This document shows, piece after piece, positions 17,486 to 25,847 of a DNA stretch of 36,189 bases. The stretch is taken from contig OMXQ01000017.1 of assembly GCA_900315065.1 (NCBI GenBank), positions 1 through 36,189 of the forward strand. The letters are read 5' to 3'. Both the position numbers and the translations under genes were made by a program. The stretch's first letter is position 1. The number at the start of each line of letters is the position of its first letter. This DNA comes from an uncultured Erysipelotrichaceae bacterium (lineage in GTDB: Bacteria > Bacillota_I > Bacilli_A > Erysipelotrichales > Erysipelotrichaceae). The notes below the pieces were generated by a model. The model made no database searches and was not told the DNA's origin. It worked only from the letters and a program-made list of their open reading frames with translations.

Positions 17486-18315
17486 ATCACTAAAAACGCG
17501 GGCAAAAGCATCATAGTTTTTATCACTGCCATAGATGGCAAATACAATCTGATCAAAGACAGGCGGGAACACATCCAGTGCACACTTATATGCCTTTGCG
17601 ACAACAGCCGGATTATTCTGAAAGGCACCGCACCCGAAAGCACCCAACACAAGCACATCTGCCCCTTTGGCAGCAGCAGCTGTTAACATATGGATCGCCC
17701 GTTTGACATGATACCCGAACAATTCTGCATCATTCATGGAAACACCGTTTCCTGCCACAGCAGCATACTGATTGCTATCGTGTCTCAGATCCGGCGCAGC
17801 CATGGTAATGACATCTACGCTGACCCATTTGTCCTGCGGCAGGCGCTCCGGATAATCCGTATCAGACTTGCACACAATGACACCTTCTGTATAAATTAAA
17901 GAATCAGTAGCTTTCGGTGTACCAAGATCCCGATGATGCTTATAGAAAGTATCCCGCAAAGATCTTCTGTAAATTAATGGATACAAAGTAGACGTTCTGC
18001 AAAGACTCTCTTCCTGAGCACCGGCTCCCTGGGTTACCCCGCCGCCGGCATGAAATGCATTGGCAAAATTCAATACAGCAATTCTTTTCTCAGGCATTTT
18101 CATATGAAGATCCTGTGCTGCTTCATAAGACCTTTGTCTTGTCACTGTAATCTTTTCATCCTTCACTCTGGAAGCATCAAAGACAGGATACTCATCTTCA
18201 TAGAAGATTTCTGTCCTTTTTTCGCTTTCACTACCGAAGCAGAAAGCTCTGCATTGTGACTGATCCAATATTGTGTGTCTTCAAATACTTCAATTCTTTC
18301 CTGTTTTGTGGACAT
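17468..18315 (-). pseudogene. PARG-like (TIGR02452) protein with an N-terminal frameshift
   Basis: Microbial poly(ADP-ribose) glycohydrolase-like macrodomain protein. The catalytic signature is intact: NFANAFHAGGG followed by GAGAQEESLCR, then VLGAFGCGAFQNNP. The family N-terminus (MSTKQERIEVFEDTQYW) is also present, starting at ATG 18315 behind a perfect AAGGAG, but in another frame. The frames join at a run of six A residues on the minus strand (plus 18217-18222). One extra A there would restore a continuous, family-like protein of about 280 residues. As written, translation from the true start stops after 50 residues. The downstream frame alone has only a TTG at 18268 without a binding site. 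It is a recent pseudogene, a slippage-controlled gene, or a homopolymer sequencing error. Confidence 0.8.
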
Positions 18316-18432
18316 AAGTTATATCTCCTTCTTTCTATGATCATCTTATGACTTAGAGATATGAATGTGGTCGCCTTAGAGGCTACTTAACAGAAAAAAT
18401 GATTGAAAGTGATTGAATCTGATGATGATTCC

Positions 18433-19191
18433 TTATCTGACTTTTACCCAGTCAGGACGGGAGGCATTGTCTGCACCTGGTCCATAAGAACCGATTTCTT
18501 CAAAGATAGTCGTTGGTTCTGCCGGTCCTTTGCGCCAGCCGATCCAGCCTTCTTTTTTGATGTGTCTGCCAAGTTGGCAGTTTTCGATGGTGACTCTTGC
18601 ATAATCACGCCAAGGTCTGGCGATGTAGCAGGATTGATCTGGTACATCTTCCTTGCATGTGAATCTGCAGTTCTTTGCGACAAAGCCAATCGTTACATCT
18701 TCCGGTGTACATGGTGCAAACACATAACCAGGTTCATTGGAACAGAATTCACAGTTTTCAAAATATGCAGTAGCTCCGCCGAAGATAAAGTCTACCCCGC
18801 CTTCAATATAACAATTGCGGAAATACATTGTTCTGTGCGTTCTTGGTTCAAATTGCTTCGGGCCTAAGAAACCGTCCACTTCTCTTTCCTTATCCGGAAG
18901 CGGTGCTAAGAAGAGTGTATCCTGGTGGCCGATCAGGCGGCAGTTTTCAAGCGTGATGTTGTCACCATCCAGATACAAAGCAAGAGCCTGGCCGACTGCT
19001 TTGCCTTTGCCGGCAGTGTTTTCAAATGTACAGTTTCTGAATGTCATGTTATTGCCGTCAGCTAAGACTGTATAGGTACGGAAAGTGTGATAGGGTCTGC
19101 CGTCTTCATGCGGGAGTCTTGCGGAAAGGTTTCCTGTGTATGTTTTGTTTTCAATTGTCGTGTTGTTGTCAGATATGCGTGTTTGTGTCAT
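18433..19191 (-). CDS. Pectin methylesterase (CE8), short cytoplasmic form
   Basis: Demethylates galacturonosyl residues, releasing methanol and preparing oligomers for GH28. The right-handed beta-helix carries the CE8 motifs: GQALALYLDGDN, GHQDTLF (the QDT catalytic region), GGVDFIFGGATAYFENC with the active Asp, and ARPWRDYARV with the substrate Arg and Trp. At 252 residues it lacks about 50-60 residues at the usual N-terminus and has no signal peptide, so it would act on imported oligomers. The ATG overlaps the stop of a 13-codon upstream frame. A LacI-type operator lies upstream. Confidence 0.92.
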   Translation of the reverse strand: MTQTRISDNNTTIENKTYTGNLSARLPHEDGRPYHTFRTYTVLADGNNMTFRNCTFENTAGKGKAVGQALALYLDGDNITLENCRLIGHQDTLFLAPLPDKEREVDGFLGPKQFEPRTHRTMYFRNCYIEGGVDFIFGGATAYFENCEFCSNEPGYVFAPCTPEDVTIGFVAKNCRFTCKEDVPDQSCYIARPWRDYARVTIENCQLGRHIKKEGWIGWRKGPAEPTTIFEEIGSYGPGADNASRPDWVKVR

Positions 19192-19229
19192 AGTGTCTCT
19201 TTCTTTTGTGTATGATTGTCTGTATTCAT
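19188..19229 (-). CDS. Possible 13-residue leader ORF overlapping the pectinesterase start
   Basis: ATG 19229 has AGGAAAG upstream and encodes a 13-residue peptide beginning MNTDNHTQ. Its TGA overlaps the pectinesterase ATG as ATGA. The pectinesterase ATG has only a weak AAAGAGA of its own, so translation may be coupled through this frame. A chance occurrence is possible. Confidence 0.35.
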   Translation of the reverse strand: MNTDNHTQKKETL

Positions 19230-19271
19230 TTTATTTCTTTCCTGGTTATTTTATAAGCTTTTCGATAATAG

Positions 19272-19283
19272 TAAACCGTTTAA
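19272..19283. promoter_or_regulatory. LacI-type operator upstream of the pectinesterase
   Basis: TAAACCGTTTAA is a close relative of the AAACCGGTTT palindrome, located in the divergent region between the pectinesterase and uxaC. Confidence 0.6.
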
Positions 19284-19357
19284 CTATAGTTTTTGCAGTT
19301 TTGTTGTTTTTCGTTATCGTTTTTCTGCTTTTTTCCTGAAATTCCTTATTTTGGCGT

Positions 19358-19387
19358 TGACATGGTTATTGTGAGAGTGCTAAACTC
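19358..19387 (+). promoter_or_regulatory. uxaC promoter
   Basis: TTGACA (19358-19363), an 18-base spacer and TAAACT (19382-19387) preceded by TGC, giving a consensus-like -35 with an extended -10. Confidence 0.8.
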
Positions 19388-19432
19388 CAAATGTATCCGG
19401 TGAAACGGACAAATTTTTTTAACCAATAGGAA

Positions 19433-19444
19433 AACCTGTTTACC
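19433..19444. promoter_or_regulatory. LacI-type operator in the uxaC leader
   Basis: AAACCTGTTTAC differs at one core base from the AAACCGGTTTA motif and lies about 40 bases downstream of the expected uxaC start point, suited to roadblock repression. Confidence 0.6.
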
Positions 19445-19464
19445 AGGAAGAAAGGCTTCAAGAA

Positions 19465-20916
19465 ATGAAAGAATATATGGGAAAAGATTTCCTGCTGAAG
19501 AGTGAAACAGCCAAGCATCTGTTCCATGATTATGCAGAGAACCTGCCAATCGTTGATTATCATTGCCACATTCCGCCAAAGGAAATTTACGAAAACAGAA
19601 GATTTGAAAATATTGCCCAGGTATGGCTCGGCGGTCATCAGGTATTAGCTGACGGCTCCGATTATTACTTCGGTGATCATTATAAGTGGAGATTGATGAG
19701 AGCCAATGGTGTTCCGGAAGAATACATCACTGGTGACAAGCCGGACAGAGAAAGATTCCAGAAGTTCGCTGAAACACTGGAAAAGACCATCGGCAACCCG
19801 ATGAATCATTGGTGCCAGCTGGAACTCAGAAAGTATTTTGGCATTACAAAGCCTCTTACAGGCAAGACTGCTGAAGAAATCTGGAACGTTGCCAACGACA
19901 AGCTTCAGAATGATCCGAATTGTACAGTCCGTGGTCTGATTGAGCAGTCCAACGTTGCTTTCATCGGCACAACGGATGATCCGATTGATTCTCTGGAATG
20001 GCATATCAAGCTCAAGGAAGATCCGTCCATCAAGTATATAGTCGCTCCTTCTTTCCGTCCTGACAAGGCTTTGAATGTTCAGCTCAAGGGCTTTGCGGAT
20101 TACATGAAGAAGCTGGCAGAAGTTTCTCATACAGAAATCACAGATGCAGATTCTGCTCTGGCTGCTTTGGAAAACAGACTCGAATTCTTCGTTTCTCTTG
20201 GCTGCCGTGCTTCTGACCATGGCATTGAAGCTGTTCCTCATACAGGTGCAGATAATGCAAGAGCTTCCGTTGCTTTCGAAAAGGCAATGAATGGTGAAGA
20301 AGTCAGCGCTGATGAAAGAGATGACTGGCAGTCTTATCTGATGACAGGTCTTGGCAGAATGTATGCAACTCATGATGTCGTCATGCAGATTCATTACAAT
20401 GCCATCAGAAATACAAATGAAAAGTACTTCAAGAAGCTGGGTGCAGATACAGGTTTTGATGCAATGGACGCTCACAATTGCGCACATGGCATTCAGGGTC
20501 TCTTATCTGATCTGACTGCTGAAGACAAGTGCCCGAAGGTTATTCTGTATTCTCTGAATCCTTCTGACATGGATATGCTTGCTACATTGGCTGGCTGCTT
20601 CCAGGCAGACTCTCCGGTTCCAACAAGAACTCAGTTAGGTGCAGCATGGTGGTTCGTTGATACAAAGGATGGTATGGAAAGACACCTCCACATCCTTGGC
20701 AGATTGGGAGTTCTCGGCAACTTCGTTGGTATGTTGACAGACTCCAGAAGCTTCCTGTCCTATACCCGTCATGAATACTTCAGACGTATTGTGTGCAACA
20801 CAATCGGTGAATGGGTAGAGAACGGTGAATTCGAAAACGATGATGAAATTCTGAAGAAGATCGTCGAAGGCATCTGCTACTACAACGCAGAACAGTATTT
20901 CTCCCGGAAGAAGTAA
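19465..20916 (+). CDS. uxaC: Uronate (glucuronate/galacturonate) isomerase
   Basis: Isomerises D-galacturonate to D-tagaturonate, the first step before UxaB and UxaA. It is an amidohydrolase-superfamily TIM barrel of 483 residues, slightly longer than the E. coli protein. It has the metal motif HCH at 33-35 within VDYHCHIPPKEIYEN, family features such as FFDHYKWR-like YYFGDHYKWRLMRANG, HWCQLELRKYFGI and a late YTRHEYFRRIVCN. AAGAAAGG precedes the ATG. It is a single-gene unit with its own promoter, operator and terminator, separate from uxaB/uxaA. Confidence 0.97.
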   Translation: MKEYMGKDFLLKSETAKHLFHDYAENLPIVDYHCHIPPKEIYENRRFENIAQVWLGGHQVLADGSDYYFGDHYKWRLMRANGVPEEYITGDKPDRERFQKFAETLEKTIGNPMNHWCQLELRKYFGITKPLTGKTAEEIWNVANDKLQNDPNCTVRGLIEQSNVAFIGTTDDPIDSLEWHIKLKEDPSIKYIVAPSFRPDKALNVQLKGFADYMKKLAEVSHTEITDADSALAALENRLEFFVSLGCRASDHGIEAVPHTGADNARASVAFEKAMNGEEVSADERDDWQSYLMTGLGRMYATHDVVMQIHYNAIRNTNEKYFKKLGADTGFDAMDAHNCAHGIQGLLSDLTAEDKCPKVILYSLNPSDMDMLATLAGCFQADSPVPTRTQLGAAWWFVDTKDGMERHLHILGRLGVLGNFVGMLTDSRSFLSYTRHEYFRRIVCNTIGEWVENGEFENDDEILKKIVEGICYYNAEQYFSRKK

Positions 20917-20946
20917 TTCTTCGTATATATACTCCTTATTGCAGGA

Positions 20947-20977
20947 AAAGAGCAGGACATTGGTTCCTGTTCTTTTT
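20947..20977 (+). terminator. Intrinsic terminator after uxaC
   Basis: AAGAGCAGGA pairs with TCCTGTTCTT (one G-T pair) across a short loop, followed by TTTCTTTG. Confidence 0.85.
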
Positions 20978-20999
20978 CTTTGATTTGATCTGCGCATTC

Positions 21000-21028
21000 T
21001 TTACAAGTTTTCGGGATAATATTAAAAT
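21000..21028 (+). promoter_or_regulatory. degV promoter
   Basis: TTTACA (21000-21005) and TAAAAT (21023-21028) are separated by 17 bases. Confidence 0.65.
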
Positions 21029-21058
21029 GATGAAAAGAAAACAACTGAGGTGATGATA

Positions 21059-21898
21059 ATGGCTCGTATCGTTTCCGATTCTTCCAGCAACTTATATTCT
21101 CTGGATGGTTTTGATTATAAATCTGTACCACTTACAATTGTCACGAAAGAAAAGGAATTCAAGGATGACGGCAATGTCGACATCGATGAATTCCATGAAG
21201 TATTAAGAAAAACAAAAGAAAAGACAACAACTTCCTGTCCGAATACTTTCCAATGGCTGGATGCTTTTGAAGGAGCGCATGAAATCTATGCTATCACAAT
21301 TACATCTGCCCTTTCCGGTTCCTATAATGCCGCAAGCCAGGCAGCGGAACAATACATGCAGGAACACACAGGCGCAAAGGTTCATGTCTTTGATTCTTTG
21401 TCTGCTGGTCCTGAGCTTCCGCTTGTAATCGAAAAGATTGCAGAACTGGCAAAGGAAGGCAAAGACTTTGATACGGTTGTCAAAGAAACACAGGACTATC
21501 AGAAACACACGCATCTTCTCTTTACGCTGGAATCATTGACAAGTCTCGCAAAGAATGGCAGAGTCAATCCTGCCGTAGCCAAGATTGCTGGATTACTTGG
21601 TATTCATATCATCGGCAAAGCTTCCAAAGAAGGAACGCTTGAATTAATTGATAAGTGCAGAGGTTCCAAGAAGGTCGTCAAGCTCATTATGGAAGATCTG
21701 GAAAAGAACGGCTTCAACGGCAAGAAACTCAGAATTGCCCATAATGATAATCCGATTGATGCAGATAATATCAAACAGGAAATCCTGAAGAGATATCCTT
21801 TCGCAGAAATCGTGATCGAAAGAACCGGTGCCTTGTGTTCCTACTATGCTGAAGAAAAAGGCATCATGATCGGTTATGAAGACGGCCGGGCTGAATAA
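21059..21898 (+). CDS. DegV family fatty-acid-binding protein
   Basis: Members bind a fatty acid and hand it to the FakA kinase in Gram-positive bacteria (FakB-type role), or serve unknown lipid-binding jobs. It has 279 residues. The fold's markers are IVSDSSSNL near the start, ITSALSGSYNAASQAA, VFDSLSAGPELPLVIEKI, then LTSLAKNGRVNPAVAKIAGLL, and a final VIERTGALCSYYAEEKG. I chose ATG 21059 because GAGGTGA sits at ideal spacing; the GTG/ATG frames just upstream overlap that binding site. It is a monocistronic gene with its own promoter and terminator. Confidence 0.92.
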   Translation: MARIVSDSSSNLYSLDGFDYKSVPLTIVTKEKEFKDDGNVDIDEFHEVLRKTKEKTTTSCPNTFQWLDAFEGAHEIYAITITSALSGSYNAASQAAEQYMQEHTGAKVHVFDSLSAGPELPLVIEKIAELAKEGKDFDTVVKETQDYQKHTHLLFTLESLTSLAKNGRVNPAVAKIAGLLGIHIIGKASKEGTLELIDKCRGSKKVVKLIMEDLEKNGFNGKKLRIAHNDNPIDADNIKQEILKRYPFAEIVIERTGALCSYYAEEKGIMIGYEDGRAE

Positions 21899-21932
21899 TA
21901 GCAGCGAAACTTATTATTACTACAATCAAATT

Positions 21933-21968
21933 ACTTCAGAGGATCCTGAGTTTCTCTGAAGTTTTTTT
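21933..21968 (+). terminator. Intrinsic terminator after degV
   Basis: ACTTCAGAG (21933-21941) and CTCTGAAGT (21954-21962) form a perfect stem followed by seven T residues. Confidence 0.95.
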
Positions 21969-21973
21969 ATTTG

Positions 21974-22735
21974 TCACAATGCCTTTCCTGACGATTGTAT
22001 TTCATTGACATTATACAGAGTAAGCCTGCATGCATGATCAGAAGTTTCCAGCTTTGGTTTCAAAGCATCATTTTCATACAATTTATTCAATCGTTCCATG
22101 CCTGTATCCTGCTTTTCCACCAGTTTTAATCTGATAAATAATGAAACAAGATCCGGATTACAGGATTCAGAATCCTTCGTAAATGGGTTCCCAACAGAAA
22201 CAAAGACAATCCTGTTCTGAAAAAGATGAATGATATTACTGGCAGGCAGATCATAGCTTCTACAGGCAATGGAATAAAACACAGCTTCCTTCAAAGCTTC
22301 TTCAGGATAGTCCCAGGTGTCATGTCTGAATAAACCGGAGAATTCTGCTTTGACCTGATTGTAGAAACTGATAAATTCATACACATCTTCTGCCTGCCTG
22401 ATCAGAGAGCCTTTGAATTCTTTCTTTTTCCGGCAGATCCTTGTATCTCTGCCCTGGAAGACATTGACTTGATACGTATACGGGCATTGATCAGATACAA
22501 GCAGAGCCAGTTTTGTATATCTGCCTTCTGTATCAAGCAATCCCGATTCGTGCATATCTTCTTCCGTTTCAGCTGAGATGCCGTATCCGGAACATTGTTC
22601 TTTTAAGGAATTAAATGTCAGATTCCAGTTATTTGTTTTCAACTCTTTGCCTGCCTCCAATAAAAGGAATTGCCCCATATCTGCCTTGCAGATATCCGTT
22701 TCTGATATTTTCTGATTTGCGCGGTAAGAATTCAT
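21974..22735 (-). CDS. Degenerate RecG/AlbA_2-like transcriptional regulator homologue
   Basis: A 253-residue protein that resembles the central and C-terminal parts of the AlbA_2/RecG-like family found as putative DNA-binding ATPase regulators. LLDTEGRYTKLALLVSDQCP and the following VFQGRDT region match the family's conserved block, and DYPEEALKEAVFYSIACRSY matches the HATPase-like EALRNAIVHRDY segment with several usual residues lost. The N-terminal AlbA_2 domain is missing or replaced by about 40 unalignable residues. A TATAAT lies only five bases from the ATG, so the mRNA may be leaderless or the true start may be internal. No function is assigned. Confidence 0.7.
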   Translation of the reverse strand: MNSYRANQKISETDICKADMGQFLLLEAGKELKTNNWNLTFNSLKEQCSGYGISAETEEDMHESGLLDTEGRYTKLALLVSDQCPYTYQVNVFQGRDTRICRKKKEFKGSLIRQAEDVYEFISFYNQVKAEFSGLFRHDTWDYPEEALKEAVFYSIACRSYDLPASNIIHLFQNRIVFVSVGNPFTKDSESCNPDLVSLFIRLKLVEKQDTGMERLNKLYENDALKPKLETSDHACRLTLYNVNEIQSSGKAL

Positions 22736-22740
22736 TCAAT

Positions 22741-22746
22741 ATTATA
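22741..22746 (-). promoter_or_regulatory. -10 box abutting the start codon of the RecG-like gene
   Basis: The minus strand reads TATAAT then ATTGA then ATG. Upstream (22776-22799, plus strand) are three TGCAT repeats spaced 11 and 8 bases apart. No good -35 is visible. Confidence 0.4.
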
Positions 22747-22822
22747 GAGTATATTCTTTATAAAATTGTATTATCTGCATGTTTTCTGCATATTTGCATA
22801 TTTTATAAATTTTTTACGTGAT

Positions 22823-22853
22823 AAAAAACATGATTCAATCAATATGAACCATG
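22823..22853 (-). terminator. Intrinsic terminator after the 518-residue membrane protein
   Basis: CATGGTTCA and TGAATCATG pair on the minus strand with a seven-base loop, followed by TTTTTTAT. Confidence 0.85.
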
Positions 22854-22863
22854 CTTTTCAGTT

Positions 22864-24420
22864 TTATTCAGTTTCGTACTTTACTTTGGAACCATCTTCC
22901 AAAGTAACTGTGATGATCGTCTTTCCATTTGCGGATTGTACTTCATAACCGGTCATCTTTCTGGATTCAACCTTCTTTTCTTCTTCTGAAGTATCGGATC
23001 CCATCATCTTTTCATAAGCAGTGATGACATCGCTTCTTGTCTTGCCGGTAACGACATTGGAATAATCCTGCATATCTACCATGGCATAGTTTTTGACAAT
23101 GTGGTTGGCATCGGTCATGACCATGATATAAACAGGCTTGTCGTTGATATTGATCAGAGAGGGGAAGGAAGCTTTATAACCATATTGCTGAAGCTCACCT
23201 TCAGCTGCCCCCATGGCACTGCCTTCATCCGCACCGGCAATCGGGAAGTATTTTCCTTCGCCCGTTCTTTCATTTACCATTAACATGCCCACATTACTTG
23301 CATCATTTGCGGCACTGGTGACACCGGTATAGATCCAGATGTCATCATCGATCGTGATATAGCCGTAGTCATTGCCGTTGTAGACCTTGTCACCGTCTTC
23401 GTCGTAATAGAAGGTAGAAGTTGTTTCAAGGCAGCCTTTCTTGGTTGTAATGGCATTCCAGAAGCCGTTTCTGAATTTCCAGTGATCGTCATATCTGCTT
23501 GTCAGGTAGTCGCCGTTGAAGACAATATCCACCCAGCTAGGTACATCCTGCAAGGCATATTGTTTTGTTTCACCGGTGATGGCATTGACGGTGACAAGTC
23601 CGGTGATTTTTTCATTGAGGACAAAATTCAGCTTGGAAATGACCGGAACAGTCCAGTATGGATTTCCCTCTTCATCAACTTCAAAGAAATAACTGCCGTA
23701 TTTCTGGGTCGGATTGAAGAAATACAGGTGTCTTCTCAGGTCTTTAGAGAATCTGGCAGAAGGCATGTATTTCATTCCTTCTTTGAGCCTGATGAGTTCT
23801 GCATCCCCATTGCTTGGATTGATCTTCACGTAGCCTGGCGTACCAGTTTTGTAATTGGAAAGCCATCGCATGAAAGAAGCATATTCCAACGGCGCAACCT
23901 TGGCGGGATAGCCGTCAATATTGATGGTCGCATATTCACTTTGGTCAATTTCATACTGAGAGACAAGATCCGTTAAAGATCCGAGTTCTCTTTCTCCGAT
24001 GACGGCAGATGTGTCTGTATCAATGAGCGCAAGTTTGTCGAATTGTTCTGTTTCCTTGGGAACCGTGTCTTCAAACTTCGCTTCCCGAGGTTCTTCTACA
24101 ACTGCCGCATAGCTTCCTGCCCGGAAGATCTTTGTATTGAAAACAAACAGAACTGCCGGAATGACAAAAGCTGCCAGAGTTACATAGCCAAGTCTTTTCA
24201 CTGCTTTGGAATCTGCTGGCACGGCTTTTTTCTTATCCGGCCAATGGTGCAGAACAGCCCATATGACAAAGAGATAAACATCAAGCGCTGTCCAGAAAGC
24301 AAGAGATGACAAGCTCAACTGAATCAGAAAGAAATAACAGGCAATAAACCAATACACAACCGAGAAGATGACACATCCTCCTGTCTTATTCCTGATGGAT
24401 AGTGATTTTGTTTTCTTCAT
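22864..24420 (-). CDS. Membrane-anchored protein of unknown function
   Basis: A 518-residue protein. Three hydrophobic spans lie in the first 105 residues (VIFSVVYWFIACYFFLI, FWTALDVYLFVIWAVL and YVTLAAFVIPAVLFVF), then about 400 residues presumably outside the membrane. Recurring family-like phrases are IGERELGSLTDLVSQYEI, GYPAKVAPLEYASFMRWLSN, SKDLRRHLYF, DEEGNPYWTVPV, VNAITGETKQY and TGVTSAANDASNVG, repeated in a beta-rich pattern. I recall similar uncharacterised membrane proteins in Bacillota but cannot name a role. It stands alone, with its own terminator. Confidence 0.85.
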   Translation of the reverse strand: MKKTKSLSIRNKTGGCVIFSVVYWFIACYFFLIQLSLSSLAFWTALDVYLFVIWAVLHHWPDKKKAVPADSKAVKRLGYVTLAAFVIPAVLFVFNTKIFRAGSYAAVVEEPREAKFEDTVPKETEQFDKLALIDTDTSAVIGERELGSLTDLVSQYEIDQSEYATINIDGYPAKVAPLEYASFMRWLSNYKTGTPGYVKINPSNGDAELIRLKEGMKYMPSARFSKDLRRHLYFFNPTQKYGSYFFEVDEEGNPYWTVPVISKLNFVLNEKITGLVTVNAITGETKQYALQDVPSWVDIVFNGDYLTSRYDDHWKFRNGFWNAITTKKGCLETTSTFYYDEDGDKVYNGNDYGYITIDDDIWIYTGVTSAANDASNVGMLMVNERTGEGKYFPIAGADEGSAMGAAEGELQQYGYKASFPSLININDKPVYIMVMTDANHIVKNYAMVDMQDYSNVVTGKTRSDVITAYEKMMGSDTSEEEKKVESRKMTGYEVQSANGKTIITVTLEDGSKVKYETE

Positions 24421-24465
24421 AACCGATCAAAATATTCCTTTCCCCTTTTTCATTGTGTCATTCAG

Positions 24466-24503
24466 AAAAACACGTGTCAAAGGAACAGACACCTCTGACA
24501 CGT
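24466..24503 (-). terminator. Intrinsic terminator after the first MATE gene
   Basis: On the minus strand ACGTGTCA and TGACACGT form a perfect 8-bp stem, followed by GTTTTTCTG. Confidence 0.85.
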
Positions 24504-24534
24504 ATCTTTTACAAACTATTTACACAATACATAT

Positions 24535-25842
24535 TCATGCATGTTGTGGAATTCTTCTGACCAGGACAAAGGCAATGAACGCACCCCATATATTTCCAAT
24601 GATGTTGGCAATCCATAAGCCGTTGAAACCAGCATACTTTGTAAGAAACAAAGTAAAGACAATATTCAAAAGACACGTCGAAATGGAAGAAACCAGATAC
24701 AGGTGCATCTTTTCGTGTCCTCTCATAACTGCTTCCTGTAAGTTCTGGGGAATTGCCAATAACAGGACAAGAGGCCAGGCATTGAGAATAATACTCCCGT
24801 ATTGAATCACACTATTATCATCAGCAAACAGGGTCATCATTGCCTGCGGCAGGAAGAAAGAAACAATCGTTACAGGAATGAGATAAACAAGACTGGTCAC
24901 ATAGGAAGCTCTGATCCCGGCTTTGATTCTTTCGGTTCTTTGCAAAGATACATTCTGTGATACATAAACAGTCAGGGCCTGGCACATGCCCCCGACCGGC
25001 ATCATCATTAAAGTCGTGATTCTGCCGGCAGCAGAATAGCCTGCAATCGCCTGTGTTCCCATGGGTCCTAAGACAGCCTGACGGAAGAGAGACAAGAGAA
25101 CAAGCGAGCTTTGCTGGAACATATATGGAGGAGCTAATCTTCCTATTTCTCTGACACAGGTCATGTTGAGCATTTCCCTGCCAAGAGGCAGATGCAGAAC
25201 ACTTTTACGCAGGATTCTATAGGTCAGGAAACACCCGAGCATCTGGGCTCCGGCAGTAGCGAAAGCAGCCCCGGCAATACCCCAATGAGGAATGAACAGA
25301 ACATCACACAGGATATTCAATGCACTGGTTAAAAGAATCATGTGCATAGGTTTCTTTGAATCTCCTGAGCCGATCAATATTTCCCGCATCAGGTCATATT
25401 CCATCAGGAAAGGAAGGCCCAGTAAGTAGATTCTTCCATAGACCATTGCCTGGTCCATGATTTCTGCCGGCGTGTTTGTGACCACAAGAAGCCAACGGGT
25501 CAGAAACAAGCCTGATCCAGATACAGCAATAGCAATGATCAGATCCGTTACTAACAGGTTCCATATCTTTGCCTGCAGTTCATCTTCAGAAGAAGTCAGG
25601 CTTCTTCCGGCAACCAGTAAAGAACCGCCCAGTTCCATTCCCCCGGAAATAATCAGAAAAAAGGACATAACGTTAGCAGCGTTGGAAACAGCTGCCAATG
25701 CTTCCTGTCCCATCATTCTGCCGACAATCATCGAGTCTGCTGCCGCATAGAACTGGGTGGCAAACATGCTGAAAATGATCGGCAGGGCAAATTGCAATAA
25801 TACTCTTGCAGGTTTTCCCTGCGTCAAAGTACTTTCTTTCAT
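24535..25842 (-). CDS. MATE family efflux transporter
   Basis: A 12-span multidrug and toxin extrusion type Na+/H+ antiporter, 435 residues from ATG 25842. The N-terminus reads ALPIIFSMFATQFYAAADSM, followed by VGRMMGQEALAAVS, the usual MATE opening; the second half repeats the fold (GTQAIAGYSAAGRI). I rejected the 28-residue longer frame because it runs into the upstream small membrane gene and is Cys/His-rich. It starts 5 bases after that gene's stop without a clear binding site, so translation is probably coupled. The substrate is unknown. Confidence 0.93.
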   Translation of the reverse strand: MKESTLTQGKPARVLLQFALPIIFSMFATQFYAAADSMIVGRMMGQEALAAVSNAANVMSFFLIISGGMELGGSLLVAGRSLTSSEDELQAKIWNLLVTDLIIAIAVSGSGLFLTRWLLVVTNTPAEIMDQAMVYGRIYLLGLPFLMEYDLMREILIGSGDSKKPMHMILLTSALNILCDVLFIPHWGIAGAAFATAGAQMLGCFLTYRILRKSVLHLPLGREMLNMTCVREIGRLAPPYMFQQSSLVLLSLFRQAVLGPMGTQAIAGYSAAGRITTLMMMPVGGMCQALTVYVSQNVSLQRTERIKAGIRASYVTSLVYLIPVTIVSFFLPQAMMTLFADDNSVIQYGSIILNAWPLVLLLAIPQNLQEAVMRGHEKMHLYLVSSISTCLLNIVFTLFLTKYAGFNGLWIANIIGNIWGAFIAFVLVRRIPQHA

Positions 25843-25847
25843 ACTGG

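Noticed and set aside
19358-19384. CIRCE-like half site (GAGTGCTAA) in the uxaC promoter
   Set aside because: The right half is perfect but the left half matches only four of nine positions, so HrcA control is not supported.
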